From Mesorhizobium sp. Root554 (GTDB taxonomy: Bacteria > Pseudomonadota > Alphaproteobacteria > Rhizobiales > Rhizobiaceae): a stretch of DNA of 64,000 nucleotides. Below the pieces are notes generated by a model. The model was not told the DNA's origin. It did not search any database and saw only the letters and a list, made by a program, of their open reading frames with translations. A program made the translations under genes and the position numbers. The DNA is taken from the NCBI RefSeq assembly GCF_001427025.1, contig NZ_LMGA01000001.1, positions 642,661 to 706,660 on the forward strand, written 5' to 3'. Numbering within the stretch: position 1 is the first letter of the stretch; each line of letters starts with the position of its first letter. Positions 33,997 to 42,143 of the stretch are shown piece by piece.

Positions 33997-34404
33997 ATGC
34001 TCGCTAGCAAGGACGAATTGATCGCGCTCGAAAAGGGCTTCTGGACGGGCGACGAAGCCTTTTACAAGGCCAATGCGGACAAGGAATGTCTCGTGGCCTT
34101 TCCTGAAATGGCGCAGACCATGAGCAACGCGGATCTTGCCGCCACCGCGAAGAAACCGCACCGCTGGAAGAACCTCCAGATCGAGCCCAAGGGTTTCGTG
34201 GAGCCCGGCAGCGATATCGTCATGCTGACTTATGAGGCGCGGGCTACGCGGTCCACCGGCGAACCCTATGCCGCGCTCGTCAGCACCGGCTACGTGCGGC
34301 GCGCCGACGGCTGGAAGATGATGTTCCATTCGCAGGCGCCGCTGCCCACCGGCAAGGCTAGGAAAAGTGGGCAGGGCGAAGGCAGCTCCAAAAAAGCGGA
34401 CTAG
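33997..34404 (+). CDS. DUF4440/NTF2-like small protein
   Basis: 135 aa with an N-terminal helix (DELIALEKGFWTGDEAFYKANADKE) and a cone-shaped beta sheet pattern (VMLTYEARATRSTGEPYAALVSTGYVRRADGWKMMFHSQAPL), typical of DUF4440/SnoaL-like NTF2 folds. Function unknown. GAAGGA seven bases before the ATG at 33997 supports that start over the ATG at 33988. It is convergent with aat. Confidence 0.75.
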   Translation: MLASKDELIALEKGFWTGDEAFYKANADKECLVAFPEMAQTMSNADLAATAKKPHRWKNLQIEPKGFVEPGSDIVMLTYEARATRSTGEPYAALVSTGYVRRADGWKMMFHSQAPLPTGKARKSGQGEGSSKKAD

Positions 34405-34431
34405 AAGGTCACTCTTGTGGGATTTTGATCG

Positions 34432-35043
34432 TTAGAACCTGGCTTCGCCCTTCAGCGCCGCGGCAAGCATCTTTTCGTATCTGCCGCGCGGCACATCGAC
34501 CGCGCCGAAGCGCTTCAGATGCTCGGTGGTGAATTGGGTGTCGAGAAGCACGAAGCCGCGTTCGTTCAGCCTTTCGACAAGGCGGACGAGACAAACCTTC
34601 GAGGCGTCGGTTTCCTTGGAAAACATGCTTTCGCCGAAGAACACCCGCCCCAGCGAAACGCCGTAAAGCCCGCCCACCAGCCGCCCCTCGCGCCAGGCCT
34701 CGACGGAATGGCAGTTGCCGATCTCGTGAAGCCGCACATAGGCTTCGCGGATCGGTGCATTGATCCAGGTGGACTGGCGCTCCTCGCGCTGCTCGGCGCA
34801 GGCATCGATGGTCGATTCGAAGTCATGGTCGAAGCGGACCTCGAACAGGCCCTTGCGGACCGTCTTGGCCAGGCTTTTGGGGATGTGGAATCCGTCCAGC
34901 GGAATGATGCCGCGTGATTCCGGCCGCACCCAGAACACTTCGGCGTCGGCAGCGCTTTCGGCCATCGGAAACACGCCCGACGCATAGGCCTTCAGCAACA
35001 GGTCCGTCGGGATGCGGTAGCCGGGCGCGTAGGGCCTGGTCAT
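34432..35043 (-). CDS. aat: Leucyl/phenylalanyl-tRNA--protein transferase
   Basis: 203 aa, the short rhizobial form. Core motifs: [64 protein letters not shown] and [23 protein letters not shown]. It adds Leu or Phe to N-terminal Lys/Arg of proteins, marking them for ClpSAP degradation (N-degron pathway). Last gene of aroQ-accB-accC-aat, 12 bases after accC. Confidence 0.95.
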   Translation of the reverse strand: MTRPYAPGYRIPTDLLLKAYASGVFPMAESAADAEVFWVRPESRGIIPLDGFHIPKSLAKTVRKGLFEVRFDHDFESTIDACAEQREERQSTWINAPIREAYVRLHEIGNCHSVEAWREGRLVGGLYGVSLGRVFFGESMFSKETDASKVCLVRLVERLNERGFVLLDTQFTTEHLKRFGAVDVPRGRYEKMLAAALKGEARF

Positions 35044-35055
35044 GACGCCTTATCT

Positions 35056-36408
35056 TCAGGCTTCGGGGGCTTCCTTGGCCAGATATTTCTCCAGCCAGTG
35101 GATATCGTAGTCGCCATTGGCGATGTCGGAATTGCCGACGAGGTCGCGGAACAGCGGCAGCGTCGTCTTGATGCCATCGACCACGAACTCGTCCAGCGCG
35201 CGGCGCAACCGCATCATGCATTCGACCCGGTTGCGGCCGTGGACGATCAGCTTGCCGATCAAACTGTCGTAATAGGGCGGAATGCGGTAGCCCGAATAAA
35301 CACCGGAATCGACGCGGATGCCGAGACCCCCGGGCGTGTGGAAATGCGTGATCGTGCCAGGCGAGGGCGTGAAGGTGCGCGGGTCTTCCGCGTTGATGCG
35401 GCATTCAATGGCGTGACCGTTGAATTTGATCTCGTCTTGCGTCACCGACAGGCCGCCGCCCGATGCAACCCGGATCTGCTCGTGGACGAGGTCGATGCCA
35501 GTAATCATTTCCGTCACCGGATGCTCGACCTGGAGACGGGTGTTCATTTCGATGAAATAGAATTCGCCGTTCTCGTAGAGAAATTCGATGGTTCCGGCGC
35601 CGGAATAGCCGAGATCGGCGATCGCCTTGGCGCAAACGCCACCAATCTTGGCGCGCTCCTCGGCGTTGAGGGCAGGGGAGTTGGCCTCCTCCCACACCTT
35701 CTGGTGGCGTCGCTGCAATGAACAGTCGCGCTCGCCGAAGTGGACGCCCCTGCCAGCGCCGTCGCCGAACACCTGCAGTTCGATATGGCGCGGCTTTTCG
35801 AGGTATTTCTCGATATAGACCGAGCTGTTGCCGAAGGCGGCGCCCGCTTCGGTGCTCGCCGTCTGCAAGGCCTCGATCAGATCCTCTTCGGTGCGCGCCA
35901 CCTTCATGCCGCGCCCGCCACCGCCGGCGGTTGCTTTGATGATGACCGGATAACCGATCTCGTTGGCGATGCGCTTGGCGTCGGCCTCTTCGGTAACCGC
36001 GCCGTCCGAGCCAGGCACCACGGGGATGCCCAGCCGCTTGGCGGTGCGCTTGGCCTCGATCTTGTCGCCCATGATGCGGATATGGTCGCCGGACGGGCCG
36101 ATGAAGGTGATGTTGTGGGCGGCGAGGATGTCGGCGAACTTGGCGTTCTCGGACAGGAAGCCGTAGCCCGGATGCACGGCATCCGCCCCGGTGATCTCGC
36201 AGGCGGCGACGATCTGATGGATGTTGAGGTAGCTGTCGCGCGAAGGCGGCGGCCCGATGCAGACGCTTTCGTCGGCAAGACGCACATGCATGGCGTCGGC
36301 ATCGGCGGTCGAGTGAACCACGACGGTCTGGATGCCAAGCTCCTTGCAGGCGCGCAGCACCCGAAGCGCGATTTCGCCGCGATTGGCGATGAGGATTTTC
36401 TGGAACAT
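35056..36408 (-). CDS. accC: Acetyl-CoA carboxylase, biotin carboxylase subunit
   Basis: 450 aa ATP-grasp enzyme of normal length. [25 protein letters not shown] starts the N-domain; [13 protein letters not shown] is the glycine-rich ATP loop; [20 protein letters not shown] and [22 protein letters not shown] hold the metal and catalytic residues. It carboxylates the biotin on AccB for fatty-acid synthesis. Sixteen bases after accB and 12 before aat, in one operon. Confidence 0.97.
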   Translation of the reverse strand: MFQKILIANRGEIALRVLRACKELGIQTVVVHSTADADAMHVRLADESVCIGPPPSRDSYLNIHQIVAACEITGADAVHPGYGFLSENAKFADILAAHNITFIGPSGDHIRIMGDKIEAKRTAKRLGIPVVPGSDGAVTEEADAKRIANEIGYPVIIKATAGGGGRGMKVARTEEDLIEALQTASTEAGAAFGNSSVYIEKYLEKPRHIELQVFGDGAGRGVHFGERDCSLQRRHQKVWEEANSPALNAEERAKIGGVCAKAIADLGYSGAGTIEFLYENGEFYFIEMNTRLQVEHPVTEMITGIDLVHEQIRVASGGGLSVTQDEIKFNGHAIECRINAEDPRTFTPSPGTITHFHTPGGLGIRVDSGVYSGYRIPPYYDSLIGKLIVHGRNRVECMMRLRRALDEFVVDGIKTTLPLFRDLVGNSDIANGDYDIHWLEKYLAKEAPEA

Positions 36409-36424
36409 CGCCGTTTTCCCGGCC

Positions 36425-36892
36425 TTACTCGATCACGACGAGCGGCATGCCGTATTCCACCGGCTGGGTATCCTCGATCAGGATCGCAGTCACGGTTCCG
36501 GCGCGGGGCGCGGGGATCTGGTTCATGGTCTTCATCGCCTCGATGATCAGCAGCGTCTGGCCTTCTTTCACCTTCTGACCGATTTCGACGAACGGACGGG
36601 CGTCCGGCGAAGGCGAGAGATAGGCCGTGCCGACCATGGGCGAGGGCACCGCGTTCTTCGAGCTGTCGGACGCCGCAGGCGCCGCCGCGGGGGCTGCAAT
36701 GGCTGCCGGGGCTGCTGCTGCCGCGTAGGCAGGCTGCGGCGCCGCCACAGCGTGAACCGCCGGCGCGTGGCGCGAAACGCGAACCTTCAGGTCGCCAAGC
36801 TCCACCTCGATCTCAGTCAGATTGGTGTCGTTCAGGATGCCCGCGAGATCGCGGATAAGCTGCTGGTCAACACCGGTCTTTTTCGTCGTCAT
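36425..36892 (-). CDS. accB: Acetyl-CoA carboxylase, biotin carboxyl carrier protein
   Basis: 155 aa from the ATG at 36892. An N-terminal helical segment (residues 1-40) is followed by an Ala/Pro-rich flexible linker (about 48-78) and the biotinyl domain with the modified lysine in EAMKTMNQI. The usual bacterial form is EAMKMMNEI or EAMKLMNEI; the Thr and Gln here are milder variants and the lysine and flanking Met are intact. It carries CO2 between AccC and AccAD. Upstream aroQ ends 25 bases before its start. Confidence 0.96.
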   Translation of the reverse strand: MTTKKTGVDQQLIRDLAGILNDTNLTEIEVELGDLKVRVSRHAPAVHAVAAPQPAYAAAAAPAAIAAPAAAPAASDSSKNAVPSPMVGTAYLSPSPDARPFVEIGQKVKEGQTLLIIEAMKTMNQIPAPRAGTVTAILIEDTQPVEYGMPLVVIE

Positions 36893-36917
36893 GATCGACC
36901 CTTCTTGTGTCGGCACG

Positions 36918-37358
36918 CTAAATTCTTGCCGCCAGCGCCTGCAGCGCCAGCGTGTAGCCCAGCGGGCCGAACCCGCAGATCATGCCAACGGCATGCGGCG
37001 CGACTTTGGAAACATGGCGGAACGGTTCCCGCGCGTGGATATTGGAAAGATGAACTTCGATGACAGGCACGTCCGAAGCGGCCCGGATGGCGTCATGGAT
37101 GGCGATGGAGGTATGGGTGTAGGCGCCGGCGTTCAGCACGACGCCCGCGGCCGACTGGCTTGCTTCCTGAATCCAGGTGACGAGATCGCCTTCATGGTTG
37201 GACTGGCGAAAGTCGACTGTGATCCCAAGAGGCTCGGCAGCTTTGCGACAGTCCGCCTCGATATCGCCCAGCGTCTGCGACCCGTAGATAGACGGTTCCC
37301 GCTTGCCGAGCATATTCAGATTTGGACCGTTCAAAACGAATACCGTTTTCAAAAGCAC
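36918..37358 (-). CDS. aroQ: 3-dehydroquinate dehydratase, type II
   Basis: 146 aa. [20 protein letters not shown] holds the catalytic Tyr/Arg loop, [31 protein letters not shown] and [13 protein letters not shown] complete the family motifs. It is the reversible dodecameric dehydratase of the shikimate pathway. Start is GTG at 37358 with AGGAAAGG just upstream; a TTG two codons later is possible. The aroQ-accBC order is conserved in many proteobacteria. Confidence 0.95.
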   Translation of the reverse strand: MLLKTVFVLNGPNLNMLGKREPSIYGSQTLGDIEADCRKAAEPLGITVDFRQSNHEGDLVTWIQEASQSAAGVVLNAGAYTHTSIAIHDAIRAASDVPVIEVHLSNIHAREPFRHVSKVAPHAVGMICGFGPLGYTLALQALAARI

Positions 37359-37492
37359 CGACCTTTCCTGCGTGCGGCTCGAGCCGCCGCGCCGGACCCT
37401 CTATAATGGGCATATTCCACTGGGAAAAGAGCGCAAGTGCGTTCTTTCCCCGTCAACAATGTATGGCTGCGGGGTTGTTGACCCGATTTCGT

Positions 37493-38320
37493 TCAGAGAG
37501 CTGACTTTGCCGCCTCGATCTTTTCCGCCAGAACCTCCTTGCCGAGGGCGCCGAAGATGACCTCGTTGCCGACGACATAGGAGGGCGTGCCGGTTATGGC
37601 GAGCTTGTTGGCGAGTTCGTAGGTCTTGGCGAAGGCTGCCGGAATGTCCGGGTCCTGCATGTGCTCGCGCAGCTTTGCCTCGTCGGCGCCCAGCGAGAGC
37701 GCGATCTTGACGGCCGCTTCCTCCGTGGCGCGGCCCTGTCCGCCAAGCAGCGCATTGTGGAACTCGCCATATTTCTCCGGCATGAGCTTGTGGAAGGCCA
37801 TGGAAACGACGCTCGCCTTTTGCGAATCCGGGCCGAGGATCGGAAATTCCTTGAGCACGAAGCGCAATTCCGGGTCGGCCTTCGTCAATGCCTGCATGTC
37901 GTCGATGGCGCGTTTGCAGAAGCCGCAATTGTAATCGTAGAACTCGACGATCGTCACCTTGCCGTCACGGTTGCCGACGATGCCGTCGAAGGCGGAATTG
38001 AAGATTTCGTCCTTGTTGTCGTCGATGACGCCGAGATGGGCGAGCCGCTGCTCTTCCTGCTGCTTGGCTTCGAGCGCGCCCTGCACTTCGAGCATGATTT
38101 CAGGATTCTTGAGCAGGTAGTCGCGGACGATGCCTTCGACCTCCTTGCGGTCGACCGTCGTCGGGGTTTCAGCGGCCGCCATCTGCACGACGGCGGGCGT
38201 CTCTTCGGCGCCGGCGGCCTGCGCCTGAGCGACGGGTGCGTTCCCGGCGGCGAAACCGGCCCCCAGCATGACCAGCGCAACCGCCAGTCCGGTGGTGCCC
38301 AACAATATTGCCCTGATCAT
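37493..38320 (-). CDS. DsbA-family periplasmic thiol:disulfide oxidoreductase (ScsC/Com1-like)
   Basis: 275 aa. Signal peptide at about residues 1-25; a helical N-terminal segment (about 55-100: REVEGIVRDYLLKNPEIMLEVQ) typical of the oligomerising ScsC/Com1 group; then a thioredoxin fold with CGFC active site (Cys132/Cys135, in FYDYNCGFCKRA) and cis-Pro loop GTPSYVVG. CGFC favours an oxidase or isomerase. The ATG at 38320 follows the M48 protease gene by 52 bases on the same strand. The substrate is unknown. Confidence 0.9.
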   Translation of the reverse strand: MIRAILLGTTGLAVALVMLGAGFAAGNAPVAQAQAAGAEETPAVVQMAAAETPTTVDRKEVEGIVRDYLLKNPEIMLEVQGALEAKQQEEQRLAHLGVIDDNKDEIFNSAFDGIVGNRDGKVTIVEFYDYNCGFCKRAIDDMQALTKADPELRFVLKEFPILGPDSQKASVVSMAFHKLMPEKYGEFHNALLGGQGRATEEAAVKIALSLGADEAKLREHMQDPDIPAAFAKTYELANKLAITGTPSYVVGNEVIFGALGKEVLAEKIEAAKSAL

Positions 38321-38372
38321 GGTGTCTCGTCCTTCTGCCTGAACCGGGAACATGGATTTGCGATCCGCATGT

Positions 38373-39770
38373 TCATTTCTTCTTGGCCGGTCCGGAATTG
38401 ATGATGTCCTGCGCCCGAAGCCATGCCGGCTCGCCGCGCTTGAAATTCTTCTGCGCCCGCATGGCGAATATTTTCGCGTCCTTCAACGAACCGCTGTAAT
38501 AGTAGCCTTCAGCTGTTGCCAGCTCGGCATTGGCGACGTCCCCCAATTCGCCATAGGCCTGCGCCAGATAGCGGTAGGCGCTGCTGTTCTCACGATCGCG
38601 CTGCAGGCTGTTGTTGATCTGCGCGACGGCTTTTTTCAGCGTCTCGGGCGACCCGGTGGCGATCAGCGCCTGTGCGTAGGACACCGAAAGCAGGCCGGAT
38701 TTGGCGGGATCAAGGGAAATCGCCTTGGCATAGGCCGTCGCCGCGTCCTTCGACCGGTTCGATTTCATCAGGATATCGCCACGCAGCTCCTGGAAATAGG
38801 GATTTTTCGGCTGCGCCTTGATTAGACCGTCCGTCTTGCTGAGCGCCGAAGCGGGATTGCCGAACAGGAAGGCGACCTGCGCATCGCCATATTTCACCGC
38901 CAGGCCGTCCGACAGCTTGCGGTTCAGCCGGGATACTTCCGCCTGGCCCTGCGTGTAGGCGGCGATCTTGACCCGCATCATGTCGTGGCGCTGCTGCAGC
39001 GCCGCCGAATCGGTTTTGTCTTTGTATTGGCTTTTCTCGACAAGCTCCTGGAGATTGGAAATACGCTCCCGCGGCATCGGGTGGCTGATCCGGTACTGGT
39101 CGATCTGCGCGCCGGACAGCGAAAGCGCGCTCTGGAAACGCTGGAAGGTCTTCAGCATTCCCCTGCCGGATTGCCCGGTGGCGTCGAGATAGGTGATGGC
39201 GGAGCGGTCGGCAGTGATCTCTTCGCCGCGCTGATAGCTGAGCAGGGAACGCGTCGCCACCTCGCCGCCCCCGGTGGCGAGGCCGATGCCGGCGCCCGCG
39301 AGTGCCCTGTTGTTGGTTGCACCGCCAGCGACCAGCGCGCCGGCGCCCAGCAGCCCTGCGACAATCGCCATCGTCTTTGCCCGCTCAAGCTGCTCCCGCA
39401 GTTTTTCCTGGTGCCCGCCGGCCAGATGCCCGCATTCATGGGCGATGACGCCGATGATCTCGTTCGGCGTCTCGGCCTGCACCAGCGCGCCCGTGTTGAT
39501 GAACAAACGCCTGCCGGCGACGAAGGCGTTGAAGCTGTTGTCGTTGACGAGGATGATCTGGATGCCGGCATTGGAAAGGCCTGCCGCCTTGAAGATCGGC
39601 CGCGCATAGTCGCGAACCAGCGCCTCGATCTCGGCGTCGCGCACCACCGGAACGCCCTGCGCGAAGGCGCTTATCGAACTGGCGGCGGCCATCAGCGCGC
39701 CGAGCGACAGCGCCGTCAATGACCGTGCGGTGCGGGCAAGCAGCGTTTTGGGGCGGAACAGGCTCAGCAT
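38373..39770 (-). CDS. M48 family metalloprotease with TPR domain (BepA-like)
   Basis: 465 aa. A signal peptide at about residues 1-37 precedes an M48 domain with zinc motif HECGH (His111, His115) and the third ligand in EEITADRSAI; the C-terminal half (about 285-460) is a set of TPR-like helices (PYFQELRGDILMKSNRSKDAATAYAKAI; AYRYLAQAYGELGD). This is the BepA/YfgC architecture: a periplasmic protease-chaperone for outer-membrane protein assembly (LptD in E. coli). Start at 39770 is chosen at the head of the signal sequence. It is upstream of the DsbA-like gene, which fits a shared role in envelope protein quality control. Confidence 0.92.
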   Translation of the reverse strand: MLSLFRPKTLLARTARSLTALSLGALMAAASSISAFAQGVPVVRDAEIEALVRDYARPIFKAAGLSNAGIQIILVNDNSFNAFVAGRRLFINTGALVQAETPNEIIGVIAHECGHLAGGHQEKLREQLERAKTMAIVAGLLGAGALVAGGATNNRALAGAGIGLATGGGEVATRSLLSYQRGEEITADRSAITYLDATGQSGRGMLKTFQRFQSALSLSGAQIDQYRISHPMPRERISNLQELVEKSQYKDKTDSAALQQRHDMMRVKIAAYTQGQAEVSRLNRKLSDGLAVKYGDAQVAFLFGNPASALSKTDGLIKAQPKNPYFQELRGDILMKSNRSKDAATAYAKAISLDPAKSGLLSVSYAQALIATGSPETLKKAVAQINNSLQRDRENSSAYRYLAQAYGELGDVANAELATAEGYYYSGSLKDAKIFAMRAQKNFKRGEPAWLRAQDIINSGPAKKK

Positions 39771-39912
39771 GGTGCATCCACTGGTAGACGAGGCGGCCAA
39801 TGATGGAAAGTCGATGCTGAAAACTTCATGAACTTGTGATCCCCACACCAATCGGGCATTTGTGCGGCGCTGGACCGCTGTCCGGCCACGGATTGTCAGG
39901 ATACGAGCACAT

Positions 39913-41061
39913 ATGAGCATTTCGCTTTCGCGGCGCGGCGAGGTCGAGCCGTTCCACGCCATGGACATTCTGGCCGAAGCCAACCGGTTGGCCGCGAATG
40001 GCGTTTCCGTCGTGTCGATGGCGGTCGGGCAGCCGTCTGATCCGGCGCCGGAAGCGGTTCGGCAGGCCGCCGCCGCCGCCCTGAAAGCGGGACGCATCGG
40101 CTACACGGACGCGCTGGGACTTGCCGCCCTGCGCCGCGCCATCGCGGCGCATTATGGCGAGCACTACGGCATAGATGTCGCGCCTGAAAGGATCGCTGTG
40201 ACCACCGGTTCCTCGGCGGCCTTCAACCTCGCCTTTCTCGCCATGTTCGACGCCGGGGACCGCGTCGCCATCGCCGCCCCGGGCTATCCCGCCTACCGCA
40301 ACATCATGGCGGCGCTCGGCATCGATGTCGTCGAGATCGAGCTCGACGGCGAACCCTATCTCCGCGCCGCGCATCTGGAGAAGGCGCATCGCCAGAAGCC
40401 GCTGAAAGGCGCGCTGTTCGCCAGTCCGGCCAATCCGACGGGCGCGGTTATTCCCGCTGCCGAGATGAAGCTGCTGGTCGAAACCGCGGAAAACCTCGGC
40501 ATTTCCTTGATTTCCGACGAGATTTACCATCGCCTTTCCTATGCCGGACCGGACACGACGGCGCTCGCCTTCGGCTCGTCAGTCACGGTCATCAATTCAT
40601 TCTCAAAATATTACTGCATGACCGGCTGGCGCATCGGCTGGATGGTGCTGCCGCCCGAACTGGTGCGGCCGATCGAACGCATCGCCCAGAGCCTCTACAT
40701 TTCCGCGCCGGAGCTTTCCCAGGTCGCGGCCATCGAAGCGTTCAAGGCGACGGCAGAGCTGGAGGACATCAAGGCGCGCTATGCCTGGAACCGCGAACTT
40801 CTGGCCAAGCGCCTGCCGGAGCTTGGCTTTCGGCTGGCGGCGCCGATGGACGGCGCCTTCTACGCCTTCTGCGACGTCTCGCGGCTGACCAACGACTCAA
40901 TGGCTTTCGCCCGCCGTATGCTGGCCGAGGCGTATGTCGCGGCGACGCCTGGCCGAGACTTCGACCCGCTGCAGGGCCATAGCACCATGCGGTTCTCCTA
41001 CGCCGGCAGCCATGACGAGATGGTCGAGGCGCTCGCCCGCATCGAACGCTGGTTGAGGTAG
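39913..41061 (+). CDS. Class I/II PLP-dependent aminotransferase (AspC/AspB type)
   Basis: 382 aa fold-type I aminotransferase. The PLP lysine is Lys232 in [36 protein letters not shown] and the C-terminal arginine in MRFSYAGS are family motifs. Substrate (aspartate, aromatic or other amino acid) is not certain; [18 protein letters not shown] near residue 64 is usual for the AspB-like group. Start at 39913. Glutaminase follows five bases after the stop, so nitrogen metabolism is a shared theme. Confidence 0.92.
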   Translation: MSISLSRRGEVEPFHAMDILAEANRLAANGVSVVSMAVGQPSDPAPEAVRQAAAAALKAGRIGYTDALGLAALRRAIAAHYGEHYGIDVAPERIAVTTGSSAAFNLAFLAMFDAGDRVAIAAPGYPAYRNIMAALGIDVVEIELDGEPYLRAAHLEKAHRQKPLKGALFASPANPTGAVIPAAEMKLLVETAENLGISLISDEIYHRLSYAGPDTTALAFGSSVTVINSFSKYYCMTGWRIGWMVLPPELVRPIERIAQSLYISAPELSQVAAIEAFKATAELEDIKARYAWNRELLAKRLPELGFRLAAPMDGAFYAFCDVSRLTNDSMAFARRMLAEAYVAATPGRDFDPLQGHSTMRFSYAGSHDEMVEALARIERWLR

Positions 41062-41066
41062 GGGCA

Positions 41067-41996
41067 ATGGCCGATCTGGAACAGGCGCTTGCCGAAGTCG
41101 CGGCGGAGATGGCGGCGCGCAGCGACCGTGGTGAGGTCGCCAGCTACATCCCGCAGCTTGGCCGTGTCGATGCCGGCAAGTTCGGCATCGCGGCGGCCAC
41201 AAATGACGGCCGGGTGCTGGTCGCGGGCGATGCCGGCGAAGCCTTCTCGATCCAGAGCATTTCCAAGGTGTTCACGCTCACCCTTGCGCTGGGCGAAAAG
41301 GGCGATGCGCTGTGGAAGCGGGTCGGGCGCGAGCCGTCCGGCAATCCGTTCAACTCCATCGTCCAGCTCGAACATGAGAACGGCATCCCCCGCAATCCGT
41401 TCATCAATGCGGGCGCCATTGTCATTTCCGACGTGCTGCTGGCCGGCCACCAGCCGCGCGAAACGATCGGCGAGATCCTGCGCTTCGTGCAGTTTCTCGC
41501 CGACGACGAGACGATCACCATTGACAGCGCCGTGGCGGCTTCGGAACGGGCAACCGGCTACCGCAACTTCGCGCTGGCCAATTACATGAAGTCGTTCGGC
41601 AATCTGCATCATGCGCCGGAGATGGCGCTGGGCGTCTATTTCCACCATTGCGCCATTGCGATGAGTTGCCGGCAACTGGCGCTGGCAGGGCGCTTCCTGG
41701 CCAATGGCGGCAGGCAGCCCTCGACCGGGCATTCGGTGATCTCGGCGGAGCGAGCAAGGCGCATTAGCGCGCTGATGCTCACCTGCGGCCACTATGACGG
41801 CTCGGGCGATTTCGCCTTCCGCGTCGGCATTCCGGGCAAAAGCGGCGTTGGCGGCGGCATACTGGCGATCGTGCCGGGCGTCGCCTCGCTCGCCGTCTGG
41901 TCGCCCGGCCTGAACGCCAACGGCAATTCGAAGCTGGGTTCCATCGCGCTGGAGAAGCTGGCGAAGATGATGAACTGGTCGGTGTTCGCGCCGTAA
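41067..41996 (+). CDS. glsA: Glutaminase
   Basis: 309 aa, normal length. Serine-type glutaminase with the Ser-x-x-Lys pair in [12 protein letters not shown] (Ser64, Lys67), then [10 protein letters not shown], and CKQ-like [10 protein letters not shown] near the C-terminus. It hydrolyses glutamine to glutamate and ammonia in the cytoplasm. It begins five bases after the aminotransferase gene and is convergent with rne. No second (STAS or ankyrin) domain is present. Confidence 0.96.
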   Translation: MADLEQALAEVAAEMAARSDRGEVASYIPQLGRVDAGKFGIAAATNDGRVLVAGDAGEAFSIQSISKVFTLTLALGEKGDALWKRVGREPSGNPFNSIVQLEHENGIPRNPFINAGAIVISDVLLAGHQPRETIGEILRFVQFLADDETITIDSAVAASERATGYRNFALANYMKSFGNLHHAPEMALGVYFHHCAIAMSCRQLALAGRFLANGGRQPSTGHSVISAERARRISALMLTCGHYDGSGDFAFRVGIPGKSGVGGGILAIVPGVASLAVWSPGLNANGNSKLGSIALEKLAKMMNWSVFAP

Positions 41997-42070
41997 CGTT
42001 CTGTCGTAACTCTGCCGCGGGTTTTCACCAGCCGCGTGCGATCGCAACGAACGCGGAAGCAGAACACCCA

Positions 42071-42105
42071 ACAAAAATCCCGCGCCGGAAGGCCAGCGCG
42101 GGATT
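42071..42105 (-). terminator. Intrinsic terminator of rne
   Basis: A perfect 10-bp stem (AATCCCGCGC with GCGCGGGATT at 42076-42105), ten-base loop, followed on the minus strand by TTTTTGTT. It lies about 40 bases after the rne stop, between convergent rne and glsA. Confidence 0.8.
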
Positions 42106-42143
42106 CACTTTGTCAGAAAATCAGGTCAAGGGACTGAAACGGC

